Of a DNA stretch of 64,000 bases, positions 34,819 through 44,274 are shown one piece after another; within the stretch, counting starts at the first letter, position 1; each line of letters begins with the position of its first letter. The translations under genes were made by a program, and so were the position numbers. The stretch lies in assembly GCA_905233135.1 (NCBI GenBank), contig CAJOCQ010000009.1, positions 1 through 64,000 on the forward strand, written 5' to 3'. A model generated the notes under the pieces. The model saw only the letters and a program-made list of their open reading frames with translations, did no database searches and had not been told where the DNA came from. Origin of the DNA: an uncultured Selenomonadaceae bacterium (lineage in GTDB: Bacteria; Bacillota; Negativicutes; Selenomonadales; Selenomonadaceae).

Positions 34819-35358
34819 TTAATCTTTAATCAGCGTGACGCCTGTCAACTTTGTAAGTTCTTCAGCCGTCAAAACAATTCTTGCAATGCTCCAATGCATC
34901 GGCGTTCTTCCAACTTCGCGGTACACAAGTTCAATCGGAAAATCTACCATATGACTTAACGCCTCTTCGAGCGTCATATTTTTTCGCGCAGTCAATGTAA
35001 TCGTTTGAACCAAATTAACGCTTTCTTGGTGTTCAAGCACCAACGCTTCAAAATAATCATCTTCGCGCGGCTTGCCTTCGCGTTCAACTTTGCCGCGCAC
35101 TGCAATTCCGTCGTACTGTTCAAAAGGCAAAAGCGGATGGCAAATAGCGTCAACAATCATTGCGCTTTGCGTGCCAGCGTTAAAAAATTCTATTGTTGTT
35201 GAAAGTGTAACTGATTTTTCATCGCGTGATATAATTTTAAAAGGCGTCCTACTTTGAATTTTCGGCACAACTTTTTCTTGCCCGCGCTTTTTCAGAAAAA
35301 TAAAAATCGCAAGGCAAAATAAAACCCCCGCGCCTAAAATCCCTTCAAGAATTACCAT
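34819..35358 (-). CDS. Membrane-anchored protein of unknown function
   Basis: I do not recognise this 179-residue protein. Residues about 3-24 form one hydrophobic segment (GILGAGVLFCLAIFIFL) followed by basic residues, suggesting an N-terminal anchor with the rest in the cytoplasm. The remainder is predicted as beta-rich (VTLSTTIEFFNAG, LVQTITLTARK) with a C-terminal helix AEELTKLTGV. GGGAGGG lies 11 bases before ATG 35358. It stands alone between two intergenic repeat elements, so context gives no clue to function. Confidence 0.7.
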   Translation of the reverse strand: MVILEGILGAGVLFCLAIFIFLKKRGQEKVVPKIQSRTPFKIISRDEKSVTLSTTIEFFNAGTQSAMIVDAICHPLLPFEQYDGIAVRGKVEREGKPREDDYFEALVLEHQESVNLVQTITLTARKNMTLEEALSHMVDFPIELVYREVGRTPMHWSIARIVLTAEELTKLTGVTLIKD

Positions 35359-35504
35359 TGATAAAAATTCCCTCCCAAAAATCTTGCTTAACTTGCAAAG
35401 GTAGTTTAAAATACAGCATATTATTTTAGCGTTTAAAATTGGAATTGTAAAGGAAATTTAGGCGTTAGGTTATGTTTATAAATTCAAAAATTTTATTTTG
35501 ACAA

Positions 35505-35640
35505 GTCGGCATTTCTTTCTTTTTGGAAAAAGAAAGAAACGCCTGGCAAAGAAAGAAAAACTTGCACCCCGCACATAATTCAATCCTTGAATTAAGTGCG
35601 GGCGGCGCACGTCCTTGTGCGCCGGTCTTCCCTTTTATTT
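35505..35640. repeat. Intergenic modular repeat with three hairpins
   Basis: It holds TTTCTTTCTTTTT/AAAAAGAAAGAAA (about 35512-35538), CCCGCAC/GTGCGGG (35567-35602) and CGGCGCAC/GTGCGCCG (35603-35624), the last shared with 41038-41056. The remaining bases of the 353-base gap 35359-35711 are AT-rich and show only a weak TTGTAA/TAATTT promoter-like pair before the heptosyltransferase. Confidence 0.7.
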
Positions 35641-35711
35641 AAACTAAAAGTAATTTCTAGTTTTTTAATTTGTAAACATATTCAAGGCAATAATTTTATG
35701 GAGTTATAAAA

Positions 35712-36740
35712 ATGAGCGAAGAACTTAAAAATATTTTAATAGTGAAACTTTCGGCGATTGGCGATGTAATTCACGCGCTGCCCGTAAGCTACGCAATTAA
35801 GGAAACTTTCCCCAACGCAAAAATAACTTGGGTCGTCGAGCCGCCCGCTTACGATTTGCTGAAAATGAACCCCTGCGTTGACAAAATTATTTTGTTCGAG
35901 AAAAAAAAGTTTAAAACATTCGGCGGCTTTATCCAAAAATTTTTCCCGTTCAAAAAGGAAATTCAAGCCGAAAATTACGACGCGGTTTTAGATTTGCAGG
36001 GGCTTTTTAAATCCGCCGCAATAGCTTTTTTCGCCAACGCAAATATCAAACTCGGTATTTGCAATATGCGCGAAATGAGCAATAAAATTTCTAAACCCGT
36101 AATTGGCGAACACGCGCAAGGGCACATTGTCGAAAGATATTTGGACACGGCGCGCGCTATCGGTTGTCGCGTCAATAATGTTGTTTTCCCACTCGAAATT
36201 CCGCGCGAAGAAATTTACAACGCCCGCGAAATTATGCAAGAAGCGGGGCTTGATGAAACTAAACCGTACGTAGTTTTTGCTATTGGCGCGAATTGGACAA
36301 ATAAGCGTTGGCGCACAGATTTTTTTGCTGAGCTCGGCGATTGGCTTTACAAGTTGAAAGTTACGCCCGTGATAATTGGCGGCGGGCAAACTGATTTTAA
36401 ACGCGCCGCAGATATTTATGAATTAATGCAAAATTCGCCCGTTAATCTCGTCAACAAAACAAATTTGCCGCAACTTGCCTACGTCATAGAAAACGCGCGG
36501 CTTGTTATTGGCGGCGATACGGGTCCAGTGCATTTGGCGGCAGGTTTAAAAATTCGTACGCTTATGCTTATGGGACCAACTGACGCCAACAGAAACGGTC
36601 CTTACGGGCAAATTCAAAACGCTATCGAAGTTGACAGGGAGTGCAAAGGTTGCTGGAAACGTTCCTGTCCAAAAAATGAAGACTGCCTTGCAAATATTTC
36701 AGTTAAGCAAGTGCAGGAAAAAATTTTATCTATGCCTTAA
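35712..36740 (+). CDS. Glycosyltransferase family 9, ADP-heptose:LPS heptosyltransferase-like
   Basis: This 342-residue GT-B fold enzyme resembles WaaC/WaaF, which add heptose to the lipopolysaccharide inner core. It shows the N-terminal ILIVKLSAIGDVIHALP, the LDLQGLFKSA helix, the nucleotide-sugar site GGDTGPVHLAAGL and the terminal CKGCWKRSCPKNEDC, a Cys-rich end common to many Firmicutes-diderm members. It supports an outer membrane with LPS. GGAGTT lies before ATG 35712. It is alone on its strand and converges with the thioesterase gene, overlapping it by 11 bases. Confidence 0.9.
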   Translation: MSEELKNILIVKLSAIGDVIHALPVSYAIKETFPNAKITWVVEPPAYDLLKMNPCVDKIILFEKKKFKTFGGFIQKFFPFKKEIQAENYDAVLDLQGLFKSAAIAFFANANIKLGICNMREMSNKISKPVIGEHAQGHIVERYLDTARAIGCRVNNVVFPLEIPREEIYNAREIMQEAGLDETKPYVVFAIGANWTNKRWRTDFFAELGDWLYKLKVTPVIIGGGQTDFKRAADIYELMQNSPVNLVNKTNLPQLAYVIENARLVIGGDTGPVHLAAGLKIRTLMLMGPTDANRNGPYGQIQNAIEVDRECKGCWKRSCPKNEDCLANISVKQVQEKILSMP

Positions 36741-37134
36741 CCTTTTCGATAACAAAAAAAGTTGCATTAACTTTCGCGTATAAATTCCCTGCCGCGTCAA
36801 CAATTTTACAATCACAAATCATAATTTTATTGCCGTCGTGCAAAATTTGGGCGTCAGTAAAAATTTTCGTACCGATTTTGACGGGGCGCATAAATTCAGT
36901 TGTCATAGAAACCGTAACAACTTTTTTATTTTTTTGGAAACACGCCGCGCCCATTGCAGTATCAGCCATAGTTGTCATAACGCCGCCGTGCAAAATATCA
37001 TAGCAATTTGAATGTTGGTTTTTAACTTCCAATGCGAGGCGAACGCCGCCGTTTTCAGTCGGTGTAATATCTGCGTTCAAAAAATCGCAAATTGTATTAT
37101 CGTGGCAAAATTTTATAATTTCTTCCTGTTTCAA
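36730..37134 (-). CDS. Hotdog-fold thioesterase, PaaI family
   Basis: This 134-residue protein matches the PaaI/YbgC-like acyl-CoA thioesterase group. The hotdog helix with the catalytic region NCYDILHGGVMTTMADTAMG is clear, followed by VTVSMTTEFMRPV and the strands ILHDGNKIMICDCKI. Such enzymes hydrolyse aryl- or acyl-CoA in the cytoplasm. Start TTG 37134 follows AGGAAG by nine bases. It is convergent and slightly overlapping with the heptosyltransferase gene and divergent from pnp. Confidence 0.9.
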   Translation of the reverse strand: MKQEEIIKFCHDNTICDFLNADITPTENGGVRLALEVKNQHSNCYDILHGGVMTTMADTAMGAACFQKNKKVVTVSMTTEFMRPVKIGTKIFTDAQILHDGNKIMICDCKIVDAAGNLYAKVNATFFVIEKVKA

Positions 37135-37264
37135 AATATCGCTTCCTCAAAAATTTTTTTCGATTATGTCAAAACTGCGCGAAGTTGTCAAACTGAAATT
37201 AAAGGAAGAAAATTTTTGGTGTCGAATTTTTAACTGATTAATATTTGAGGAGGAAAATTTTTTA

Positions 37265-39526
37265 ATGAATTTATTTGAAACCGAACTTGGCGGCAGAAAA
37301 TTAATCGTCGAACAGGGAAAAATGGCAAAGCAGGCAAACGGCGCAGTTTTGGTGCGCTATGGAGATACGGCGGTTTTAGTAGCAGTAACTTCTTCGGCAA
37401 AGCCGCGCGAAGGCGCAGACTTTTTCCCGTTGACTGTAGATTATGAAGAAAAAATGTATTCTTCGGGCAAAATACCCGGCAGTTTCCATAAGCGCGAAGG
37501 CAGACCGCAAACAAGCGGAATTTTACGCAGCCGCTTAATTGACAGACCAATTCGCCCGCTTTTCCCCGAAGGTTTTAGAAATGACGTGCAAGTTACTGCA
37601 ACGGTTATCTGCTACGACGCCGATAATGCGCCCGAAATTCCCGCAATGCTCGGCGCGTCCTGCGCGATTTGTATTTCTGATATTCCGTTCAACGGACCGA
37701 TTGCGGGCGTGCGCGTCGGCAGAATTGACGATAAATTTATTATCAATCCTACGCAGGAACAAGCCGAAATTTCGACGCTTGATTTAATGGTTGCAGGCTC
37801 GGCGGATGCGGTTATGATGGTTGAGGCGGGCGCAAAAGAACTTCCCGAAGAAATTATTCTTGAGGCGATTTTATTCGGGCACGAAGAAATTAAAAAGCTT
37901 GTAGAATTTCAAAACGAAATTATTGCAGCAGTCGGCAAGGAAAAGGCTGACTATCCTTTATTCCACCCCAACGAAGAAATTGAGGCGGCAGTTCGTGAAA
38001 TTGCGCCCGAAAAAATTAACGCCGCAGTTAGAAACCCTGACAAGTTGGCGCGTGACGCGGCAGTTGACGCAGTGCAAGAAGAAATTACCGCCGAATTGTT
38101 GGAAAAATTCCCCGCCGAAGAATATCCCAACGCCGAAGCCGAAATTGGCGAAGTCTTTTACAAAGTCAAAAAAGAAGTCGTAAGAAAAATGATTACGCAC
38201 GAAAAAATTCGCCCCGACGGCAGAGAACTTGAAGAAGTGCGCCCAATTTCCTGCGAAGTAGGATTATTTGCGCGTACGCACGGCAGCGGATTATTTACGC
38301 GCGGGCAAACTCAAGTTTTGACAATTACAACGCTCGGCAGTGTTGGCGACGAACAAATTATTGACGGCTTGGATCCCGAATATACCAAACACTATTTGCA
38401 CCATTATAATTTTCCCGGCTTTTCAGTTGGAGAGGCGCGCCCTTCGCGCAGTCCCGGCAGACGCGAAATTGGACACGGCGCACTTGCCGAGCGCGCCCTT
38501 GAACCGATGATTCCCCCACTTGAAGAATTTCCATACACTATCCGCCTTGTTTCTGAAGTTTTGGAAAGTAACGGCTCCAGTTCAATGGGCAGTGTTTGCG
38601 GCAGTACTTTAAGCTTGATGAACGCGGGCGTTAAAATTAAACGCCCTGTTAGCGGCGTTGCAATGGGCTTGGTTAAGGACGGCGATAAACATACAATTTT
38701 GACTGATATTCAGGGAATGGAAGACGCGCTCGGCGATATGGATTTCAAAGTTGCAGGAACTACCGAAGGCGTTACCGCTATTCAAATGGATATTAAAATT
38801 GCGGGCATTACGCGCGAAATTTTATCTGACGCACTCGCGCAGGCTAAACGCGGCAGAAGTTTTATTCTTGAAAAAATGCTCGAATGTATCAGCGAACCTG
38901 CCGCTGACCTTTCGCCCTACGCGCCGCGCGTTATGACTATAAAAATTCCTGTCGATAAAATCCGCGAAGTTATCGGCACGGGCGGCAAAATGGTTAATAA
39001 AATTATCGAAGAAACGGGCGTCACTGTCGACATTGAAGACGACGGAAATATTTTTGTCACTTCCCAAAATGTTGAAGGAATTCAACGCGCAATTAAGATG
39101 ATTGAAGATATTATTCACGATTTCACGGTTGGCGAAGTTTATGAAAATTGCCCCGTTACACGCATTGAAAGTTTCGGCGCGTTCGTTGAACTTTTGCCGG
39201 GACGTGAGGGACTTTGTCACATTTCGCAACTTGCAATTAACCGCGTAGATAAAGTTGAGGACGCCGTAAAAATTGGCGACACTTTGACTGTTAAAGTTAC
39301 AGAAATTGACGAACGCGGCAAAGTTAATGTCAGTCACAAGGCAACTTTGACGGCGGGCACTCCAAGCCGCCCCGCGCCTAAACCTGTTGACAGAAAACCC
39401 GTTGATAAAAAACCGCCTGAAAGAAAACCGCTCGATACAAGGGCTCTCGAAAGAAAATTTTCTGACAGAAACCCCCGCGATAAATACGGCAACCGCTCCA
39501 ATCGCTCCAATCGTCGAAGGGATTGA
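37265..39526 (+). CDS. pnp: Polyribonucleotide nucleotidyltransferase (PNPase)
   Basis: PNPase degrades RNA phosphorolytically from the 3' end. The 753 residues contain two RNase PH domains (1-220 and about 300-540, with the active-site [14 protein letters not shown] and MDFKVAGT), a KH domain ([17 protein letters not shown], about 560-600) and an S1 domain ([19 protein letters not shown], 625-690). A family-unusual C-terminal tail of about 55 residues is rich in Arg, Lys, Pro and Asp with repeated RKPxD units, probably RNA-binding. TTGAGGAGG precedes ATG. The serpin gene starts seven bases downstream. Confidence 0.96.
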   Translation: MNLFETELGGRKLIVEQGKMAKQANGAVLVRYGDTAVLVAVTSSAKPREGADFFPLTVDYEEKMYSSGKIPGSFHKREGRPQTSGILRSRLIDRPIRPLFPEGFRNDVQVTATVICYDADNAPEIPAMLGASCAICISDIPFNGPIAGVRVGRIDDKFIINPTQEQAEISTLDLMVAGSADAVMMVEAGAKELPEEIILEAILFGHEEIKKLVEFQNEIIAAVGKEKADYPLFHPNEEIEAAVREIAPEKINAAVRNPDKLARDAAVDAVQEEITAELLEKFPAEEYPNAEAEIGEVFYKVKKEVVRKMITHEKIRPDGRELEEVRPISCEVGLFARTHGSGLFTRGQTQVLTITTLGSVGDEQIIDGLDPEYTKHYLHHYNFPGFSVGEARPSRSPGRREIGHGALAERALEPMIPPLEEFPYTIRLVSEVLESNGSSSMGSVCGSTLSLMNAGVKIKRPVSGVAMGLVKDGDKHTILTDIQGMEDALGDMDFKVAGTTEGVTAIQMDIKIAGITREILSDALAQAKRGRSFILEKMLECISEPAADLSPYAPRVMTIKIPVDKIREVIGTGGKMVNKIIEETGVTVDIEDDGNIFVTSQNVEGIQRAIKMIEDIIHDFTVGEVYENCPVTRIESFGAFVELLPGREGLCHISQLAINRVDKVEDAVKIGDTLTVKVTEIDERGKVNVSHKATLTAGTPSRPAPKPVDRKPVDKKPPERKPLDTRALERKFSDRNPRDKYGNRSNRSNRRRD

Positions 39527-39532
39527 TTCAAC

Positions 39533-40750
39533 TTGAAACTTTTTAGCGTTTTGGTTTTAATAATTTTTATGTTGACAAGTACAAAAGTTTTTGCCGCTGA
39601 AAATGAACTTTCCAAAACTGTAAATAATTTCAACTGGAATTACTTTAAAAATCTCGACAAGGATAAAAATATTTTCTATTCGCCCTACAGCATCGCCGCC
39701 GCCTTTTCAATCGTTGCAAACGGCGCGAAGGGTACTACTCAAAAAGAAATTCTTTCTGCGCTTAACGCAAAAAAAATTACCGCGCTTAACGGCGAATTTA
39801 AAAATTTTCGCGCGGCTATGCAAAAAAATTACAAGGACGGCGTAACTTTAAGCGAAGCTGATTTAATTCTCATTGACAAAAAATTTGTCGGCAAGGGCAT
39901 TGACAAAAAATTTCAAAACGTTGTAAAGAAAGATTATCAAGCCAAAATTGACGCGGCAGATTTTGCCGAAAACCCCGAAGCCGAAATTGAACGCATTAAA
40001 AATTTCGTTGCAGAAAGTACCAACGATTTTATTTCGGATTATCAGGCAACAGTTGACGCCGATACAATTTTGGATTTGCTGAACGTCATTTACTTCAAAG
40101 GCAGTTGGGAAAATCAGTTTGACACTTCCAAAACTTGGAAATCTTTTTTCACGAACAATGACGGCTCCAAAAACCGCGTCGAAATGATGTCTCAAAGTTT
40201 CAAAAATAATCTTGCTTATTGCGCGGATGAAAAATTTGTCGGCATTGAATTGCCATATAAAAATAATCTTGCCGCAATGTATGTAATTTTGCCCGTACAC
40301 GAAAACGATTTAAACATTGCCGAAAGTTGGAACAGTCAAGAAATTTCCTACCGTGAAAATTTTTTGGCGGATATAAAAAACGCGCCGCCCTTTGACGGAA
40401 TTGTTGAAGTTTTTCTGCCGAAATTTGAACTCGACATTAAAAATAATCTCAACGACGATTTGCAGAAAATGGGAATTAAACGCGCCTTTACAAATTCCGC
40501 CGAATTTTCAAACATTGTTAAAAATACGCGCTTGAAAATAAGTCAAGCAAATCACCAAGCCAAAATCAAAGTTGACGAAGAAGGCACAACCGCCGCCGCC
40601 GTTACCGAAATTACTATGGTTAAAGCAACGGCAGTTGCAACGCCGCCGAAAATTATTTATTTCCGCGCCGACAGACCTTTTTTGTTTGTGATTCGTGACA
40701 GAAATTCGGGTGTTGAATTATTTACGGGCGTTGTTAATTCGTTGAAGTGA
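39533..40750 (+). CDS. Secreted serpin (serine protease inhibitor)
   Basis: The 405-residue product has a Sec signal peptide (cleavage near VFA, residue 21) and a complete serpin fold: NIFYSPYSIAAAFSIVANGAKG-like helix B (quoted in part), VIYFKGSWENQFD, and the C-terminal RADRPFLFVIRD. The reactive-loop hinge EEGTTAAAVT has the small residues needed for loop insertion, so an inhibitory mechanism is likely. The scissile bond lies within TMVKATAVATPP; an Ala, Val or Lys P1 is possible. Bacterial serpins of gut species block host or competitor elastase-like proteases. TTG 39533 follows GAAGGGA. It follows pnp by seven bases and may be co-transcribed. Confidence 0.9.
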   Translation: MKLFSVLVLIIFMLTSTKVFAAENELSKTVNNFNWNYFKNLDKDKNIFYSPYSIAAAFSIVANGAKGTTQKEILSALNAKKITALNGEFKNFRAAMQKNYKDGVTLSEADLILIDKKFVGKGIDKKFQNVVKKDYQAKIDAADFAENPEAEIERIKNFVAESTNDFISDYQATVDADTILDLLNVIYFKGSWENQFDTSKTWKSFFTNNDGSKNRVEMMSQSFKNNLAYCADEKFVGIELPYKNNLAAMYVILPVHENDLNIAESWNSQEISYRENFLADIKNAPPFDGIVEVFLPKFELDIKNNLNDDLQKMGIKRAFTNSAEFSNIVKNTRLKISQANHQAKIKVDEEGTTAAAVTEITMVKATAVATPPKIIYFRADRPFLFVIRDRNSGVELFTGVVNSLK

Positions 40751-40789
40751 AAAATTTTTTTATTGCTTTTTTGAAAATTAATTTTTTAA

Positions 40790-41035
40790 ATGTACTTTCT
40801 TTTTCCGAAGCAAAAAAGAAAGTACCAAAGAAAAGTGCTTTTTTCCCGCCCGTCAGGGCCGCTCGGTTTCTGTACGCACTTAGTAACAGGCGGCCCCCTT
40901 TGGGGCCTCTATTTTTTCCCACGCTCTTAAAAAAGGACAAGCTGCGGCTTTAGTGACGGGCGTATTACCAGCATTAACGAGTTGCACTTTTCTTTCAGCA
41001 AAGTAGAAATTGCCGCGCATCCTGCGCGAGGGTAC
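40790..41035. repeat. Intergenic modular repeat, type B (inverted copy)
   Basis: The order is hairpin GTACTTTCTTTTT/AAAAAAGAAAGTAC (40792-40825), CCCGTCAGGGCCGCTCGG, GGCCCCCTTTGGGGCC, GGACAAGCTGCGGC, the GTGACGGGCGTATTACCAG module, and AGAAATTGCCGCGCATCC. The whole run reappears inverted at 49597-49858, and partly at 52100-52281. It fills nearly all of the 318-base gap after the serpin gene. Confidence 0.85.
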
Positions 41036-41066
41036 GAGGCGCACGTCCTGTGCGCCTCTTTTTTTT
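41036..41066 (+). terminator. Intrinsic terminator after the serpin gene
   Basis: GAGGCGCAC (41036-41044) pairs perfectly with GTGCGCCTC (41050-41058) and is followed by eight T residues. Confidence 0.85.
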
Positions 41067-41068
41067 AT

Positions 41069-41869
41069 TTAATTAGGAAAAATTTTATCGAGCGTAACTA
41101 AAACGCCGTCTTCATCGTTGGAAGGGCAAACATATTTTGCAGCGGCTTTAACTTCTGGTGCGCCGTTCGCCATTGCGTAACTTTCTCCGCAATATTTTAA
41201 CATTTCAATGTCATTGCCGCTGTCGCCGAATGCAACACATTCCGCCGCCGTAATTCCAAAAAGTTCTGCAAGTTTTTTAATCCCCGACGCCTTATGCAAG
41301 CCCGGTAAAATTAAATCCATTGAATCGTGCCCGCTTGTCGTAGGAATTAATTTCCCACTCAATTCTTCACGGAAAATTTTATAGTACTCAAAAATTTTAT
41401 CTTCTTGCTGAATCAGCAACGCAAATTTTAAAAATTTATCGTCAACTGTTTTAAAATCGTCAACAAGTTCCATTCGCGGCATATATTTTTTCATAAAATT
41501 ATAAACGTCGTCAGACACGGTATTTTTTTCGCAGTACGCGCTTTTCACGCCGCACAAAAATTTATAAATCTGCGGGTGCCGCCTGCAAATATCAGTTGCA
41601 CTTGCAATAATTTCTTTTGGAATGTCAGCCGCAAAAATCAATTCGCCGCGTGATTCAATGTACGCGCCGTTATCTGAAACCAAAGAAATTTCATTGCGGT
41701 ACTTTTTAAACATTTCGCGCAGTTGATAATATTGGTTGCCGCTCGCTACAACGAAATTGCAACCCGCCGCATTTATTCGCGCCAAAATTTTTTCAAAGCG
41801 TTCCACGTCAAAAGTATAATTACTGCGCATAAAAGTCCCGTCAATATCGACTGCTACAAGTTTTATCAT
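41069..41869 (-). CDS. HAD-superfamily IIB (Cof-type) phosphatase
   Basis: This 266-residue cytoplasmic phosphatase has HAD motif I VAVDIDGTFM with the nucleophile Asp8, a IIB cap domain, Lys in SGIKKLAELFG (motif III) and motif IV VAFGDSGNDIEML. Members dephosphorylate sugar phosphates, pyridoxal phosphate or FMN; the substrate is not predictable. GGAGGCG precedes ATG 41869. A paralogue of similar size is encoded at 54743. It stands alone, divergent from phoH and tail-to-tail with the serpin gene. Confidence 0.92.
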   Translation of the reverse strand: MIKLVAVDIDGTFMRSNYTFDVERFEKILARINAAGCNFVVASGNQYYQLREMFKKYRNEISLVSDNGAYIESRGELIFAADIPKEIIASATDICRRHPQIYKFLCGVKSAYCEKNTVSDDVYNFMKKYMPRMELVDDFKTVDDKFLKFALLIQQEDKIFEYYKIFREELSGKLIPTTSGHDSMDLILPGLHKASGIKKLAELFGITAAECVAFGDSGNDIEMLKYCGESYAMANGAPEVKAAAKYVCPSNDEDGVLVTLDKIFPN

Positions 41870-41989
41870 AAAATCGCCTCCGCTAAAATTTTTCGTGAGT
41901 CCTGAAATATATCCTGCAAAATCTGAAACGCCGCTATTTATTTTGCTTGAAATGTTGTAAAATATTTTTGAAAGAAGGCGATTATCAAA

Positions 41990-42946
41990 TTGACAAACAA
42001 AAAAATTGAACTTAGAAATTTTGAGGAGACACGCGCAATTTTGGGCGAACGTGACGAATTTTTTCAGTTGCTGGACGAAAAATTTAACTGCCGAATTGTA
42101 AGCAGGGGAAATTTCATTGAACTTTTCGGCGAAGATTCAGAAGTTGAACGCGCCGCGCAGGTTATCAACGAAATTAAAAAATTACACCGCGCAGGAAATA
42201 TTATTACAATGAATGACGTTGCGGCGGCTGTCAAACTTATTAAAAATAACCGCGCCGAAGATTTACAAAAACTTTTCGGCGAAACAATCATTGTTACTGC
42301 GCGCGGAACGCACATTCACGCAAAAAGCACGGGGCAACAAAATTATATTGACGCTATGAAAAATCACGTTATAACTTTCGGAATTGGGCCCGCAGGCACG
42401 GGCAAAACTTTTTTGGCTGTTGCAATGGCGGCGTACTATTTGCGCGTTCGTGAAGTCAAAAAAATTATTTTAACGCGCCCCGCAGTCGAGGCAGGCGAAA
42501 AGTTGGGATTTTTACCGGGCGATATGCAGGAAAAAGTTGACCCGTACCTGCGCCCGCTGTATGACGCCCTGCAAGATATTTGGGGACTCGATATGTACCA
42601 AAAATTTTTTGCAAAGGGAATAATTGAAATTGCGCCGCTTGCATATATGCGCGGGCGAACTTTAAGCGACGCTTTCATAATTCTTGACGAGGCGCAAAAT
42701 ACAACTTCAAGACAAATGAAAATGTTTTTGACGCGCTTGGGATTCGGTTCAAGAATGGCGGTTACGGGAGATTTAAGCCAAATAGATTTACCGCGCGGCG
42801 TAAGTTCGGGGCTTACTGAAGCGGTTGAAATTCTGCGCGACGTTGAGGGAATTGGAATTTGCGAATTAAATTCTGCGGACGTTGTGCGCCATGACGTTGT
42901 TTCAAAAATTATTGAGGCTTGGGAGAAATATGAACACAATAATTAA
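41990..42946 (+). CDS. PhoH-family ATPase
   Basis: This 318-residue protein is the PhoH-like/YbeZ type: an N-terminal KH-like region (residues about 20-75), Walker A GPAGTGKTFLAV, the VEAGEKLGFLPGDMQEKVDPYLRP-like stretch (quoted in part), Walker B FIILDEAQNTT and the sensor TGDLSQIDLP. PhoH acts with YbeY in rRNA maturation and ribosome quality control in several bacteria. Start TTG 41990 follows AAGGCG. It overlaps the ybeY start by 17 bases, so both are translationally linked. Confidence 0.92.
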   Translation: MTNKKIELRNFEETRAILGERDEFFQLLDEKFNCRIVSRGNFIELFGEDSEVERAAQVINEIKKLHRAGNIITMNDVAAAVKLIKNNRAEDLQKLFGETIIVTARGTHIHAKSTGQQNYIDAMKNHVITFGIGPAGTGKTFLAVAMAAYYLRVREVKKIILTRPAVEAGEKLGFLPGDMQEKVDPYLRPLYDALQDIWGLDMYQKFFAKGIIEIAPLAYMRGRTLSDAFIILDEAQNTTSRQMKMFLTRLGFGSRMAVTGDLSQIDLPRGVSSGLTEAVEILRDVEGIGICELNSADVVRHDVVSKIIEAWEKYEHNN

Positions 42947-43382
42947 TTCTGAAGTCGAAGTTGACGAAAAAATTTTATCAGAAATACTGCGCGCGGCTGA
43001 CGTTGTAGGCAAGCTTTACGGCTGCGAAAATTCCGAACTTAGCATTACTTTGACTGATGATAAAAATATTCACGCGCTTAATAAAAAATATCGTAACATT
43101 GACAGACCGACGGACGTTTTAAGCTTTGCATTTCGTGAAAGTGATGAGCCGCAAATTTTAAACGCCGAAGTTGAAATTTTGGGCGATATAATAATTTCGC
43201 TTGAACGCGCAAAAGAGCAAGCGGAAGAGTTCGGACATTCATTCCTGCGCGAAGTAATTTTTTTGGAAGTGCACGGGCTTTTACATTTATTGGGCTATGA
43301 CCATATCGAAGAATCAGAAAGAATCGAAATGGAAGGCGAACAAAAATTTATAATGGAAAAGCTTGGAATTGGGAGGGATTGA
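42930..43382 (+). CDS. ybeY: Endoribonuclease YbeY, 16S rRNA maturation
   Basis: The 150-residue metalloprotein carries the zinc motif HGLLHLLGYDH and the upstream RPTDVLSFAFRE stretch, diagnostic for YbeY, which trims the 3' end of 16S rRNA and joins late ribosome quality control. ATG 42930 with GGGAG upstream is the natural start; a longer frame to 42882 lies inside phoH without similarity. Era follows within four bases; Era also binds the 16S rRNA 3' end, so phoH-ybeY-era form a functional ribosome-maturation unit. Confidence 0.93.
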   Translation: MNTIINSEVEVDEKILSEILRAADVVGKLYGCENSELSITLTDDKNIHALNKKYRNIDRPTDVLSFAFRESDEPQILNAEVEILGDIIISLERAKEQAEEFGHSFLREVIFLEVHGLLHLLGYDHIEESERIEMEGEQKFIMEKLGIGRD

Positions 43383-43385
43383 ATT

Positions 43386-44273
43386 TTGTATAAGTCAGGA
43401 TTTATAGCGGTTATAGGGCGTCCCAACGTTGGCAAATCGACGCTGATTAATAAAATTATCGGGCAAAAAATTGCGATTATGTCAGATAAGCCGCAAACTA
43501 CGCGCAGTCGCATTCAGTGCATTTTGACGCAAGACGACGCGCAATTTATTTTTCTCGATACGCCGGGAATACACAAGCCGAAATTTAAACTCGGCGAATA
43601 TATGTTAAAAGCGGCTGAAGGTACGCTGAAAGAAGTTGACGCAATTTTTTTTGTCATTGACGCTACAGAAAAATTCGGCGGCGGCGAAAAATATATTTTG
43701 GAAAGATTGAGCGAAACTTTGCAGCCTGTCATTTTGGTAATAAATAAAATTGATTTACTGCCGCGCACAGAAATTTTGCCGCTGATTGCCGCCTATTCCG
43801 AACGTTATAAATTTGCGGCAACTGTACCGATAAGCGCGGCGGACGGTACGAACGTTGACGAACTTTTGAACGAAGCCAAAAAATTTTTGCCCGAAGGTCC
43901 GAAATATTATCCTGCAGATATGGTAACGGATCAGCCCGAACGCTTGATTATTTCTGAAATTATCAGAGAAAAAATTTTGCACGTTACAGAAGACGAAGTG
44001 CCGCATTCGGTAGCAGTTGACATTGAAGAAATTACCGCGCGCAAAAAAGATTTAACCTACATTCGCGCCACAATTTATGTTGAAAGAAATTCGCAGAAAG
44101 GAATTTTAATTGGCAAGGGCGGCGAACTTTTAAAGGGTGTCGGCAAAAATGCTCGCCCTGAAATTGAAATGCTTTTAGGTACGAAAGTTTTTCTTGATTT
44201 ATGGGTTAAAGTTAAAAAAGATTGGCGCAATTCGGCGGGCGCGTTGCAAAGTTTCGGCTTAGGGGATAATTGA
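43386..44273 (+). CDS. era: GTPase Era
   Basis: Era is an essential GTPase for 30S assembly. The 295 residues contain G1 GRPNVGKSTL, G2 around PQTTR, G3 DTPGI, G4 NKID and G5 SAADG, followed by a C-terminal KH domain (IERNSQKGILIGKGG-like; here VERNSQKGILIGKGGELLK). The start is TTG 43386 after GGGAGGG. The gene begins four bases after ybeY and ends one base before the UbiA-family gene, so the envelope genes that follow share its transcript. Confidence 0.95.
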   Translation: MYKSGFIAVIGRPNVGKSTLINKIIGQKIAIMSDKPQTTRSRIQCILTQDDAQFIFLDTPGIHKPKFKLGEYMLKAAEGTLKEVDAIFFVIDATEKFGGGEKYILERLSETLQPVILVINKIDLLPRTEILPLIAAYSERYKFAATVPISAADGTNVDELLNEAKKFLPEGPKYYPADMVTDQPERLIISEIIREKILHVTEDEVPHSVAVDIEEITARKKDLTYIRATIYVERNSQKGILIGKGGELLKGVGKNARPEIEMLLGTKVFLDLWVKVKKDWRNSAGALQSFGLGDN

Positions 44274-44274
44274 T

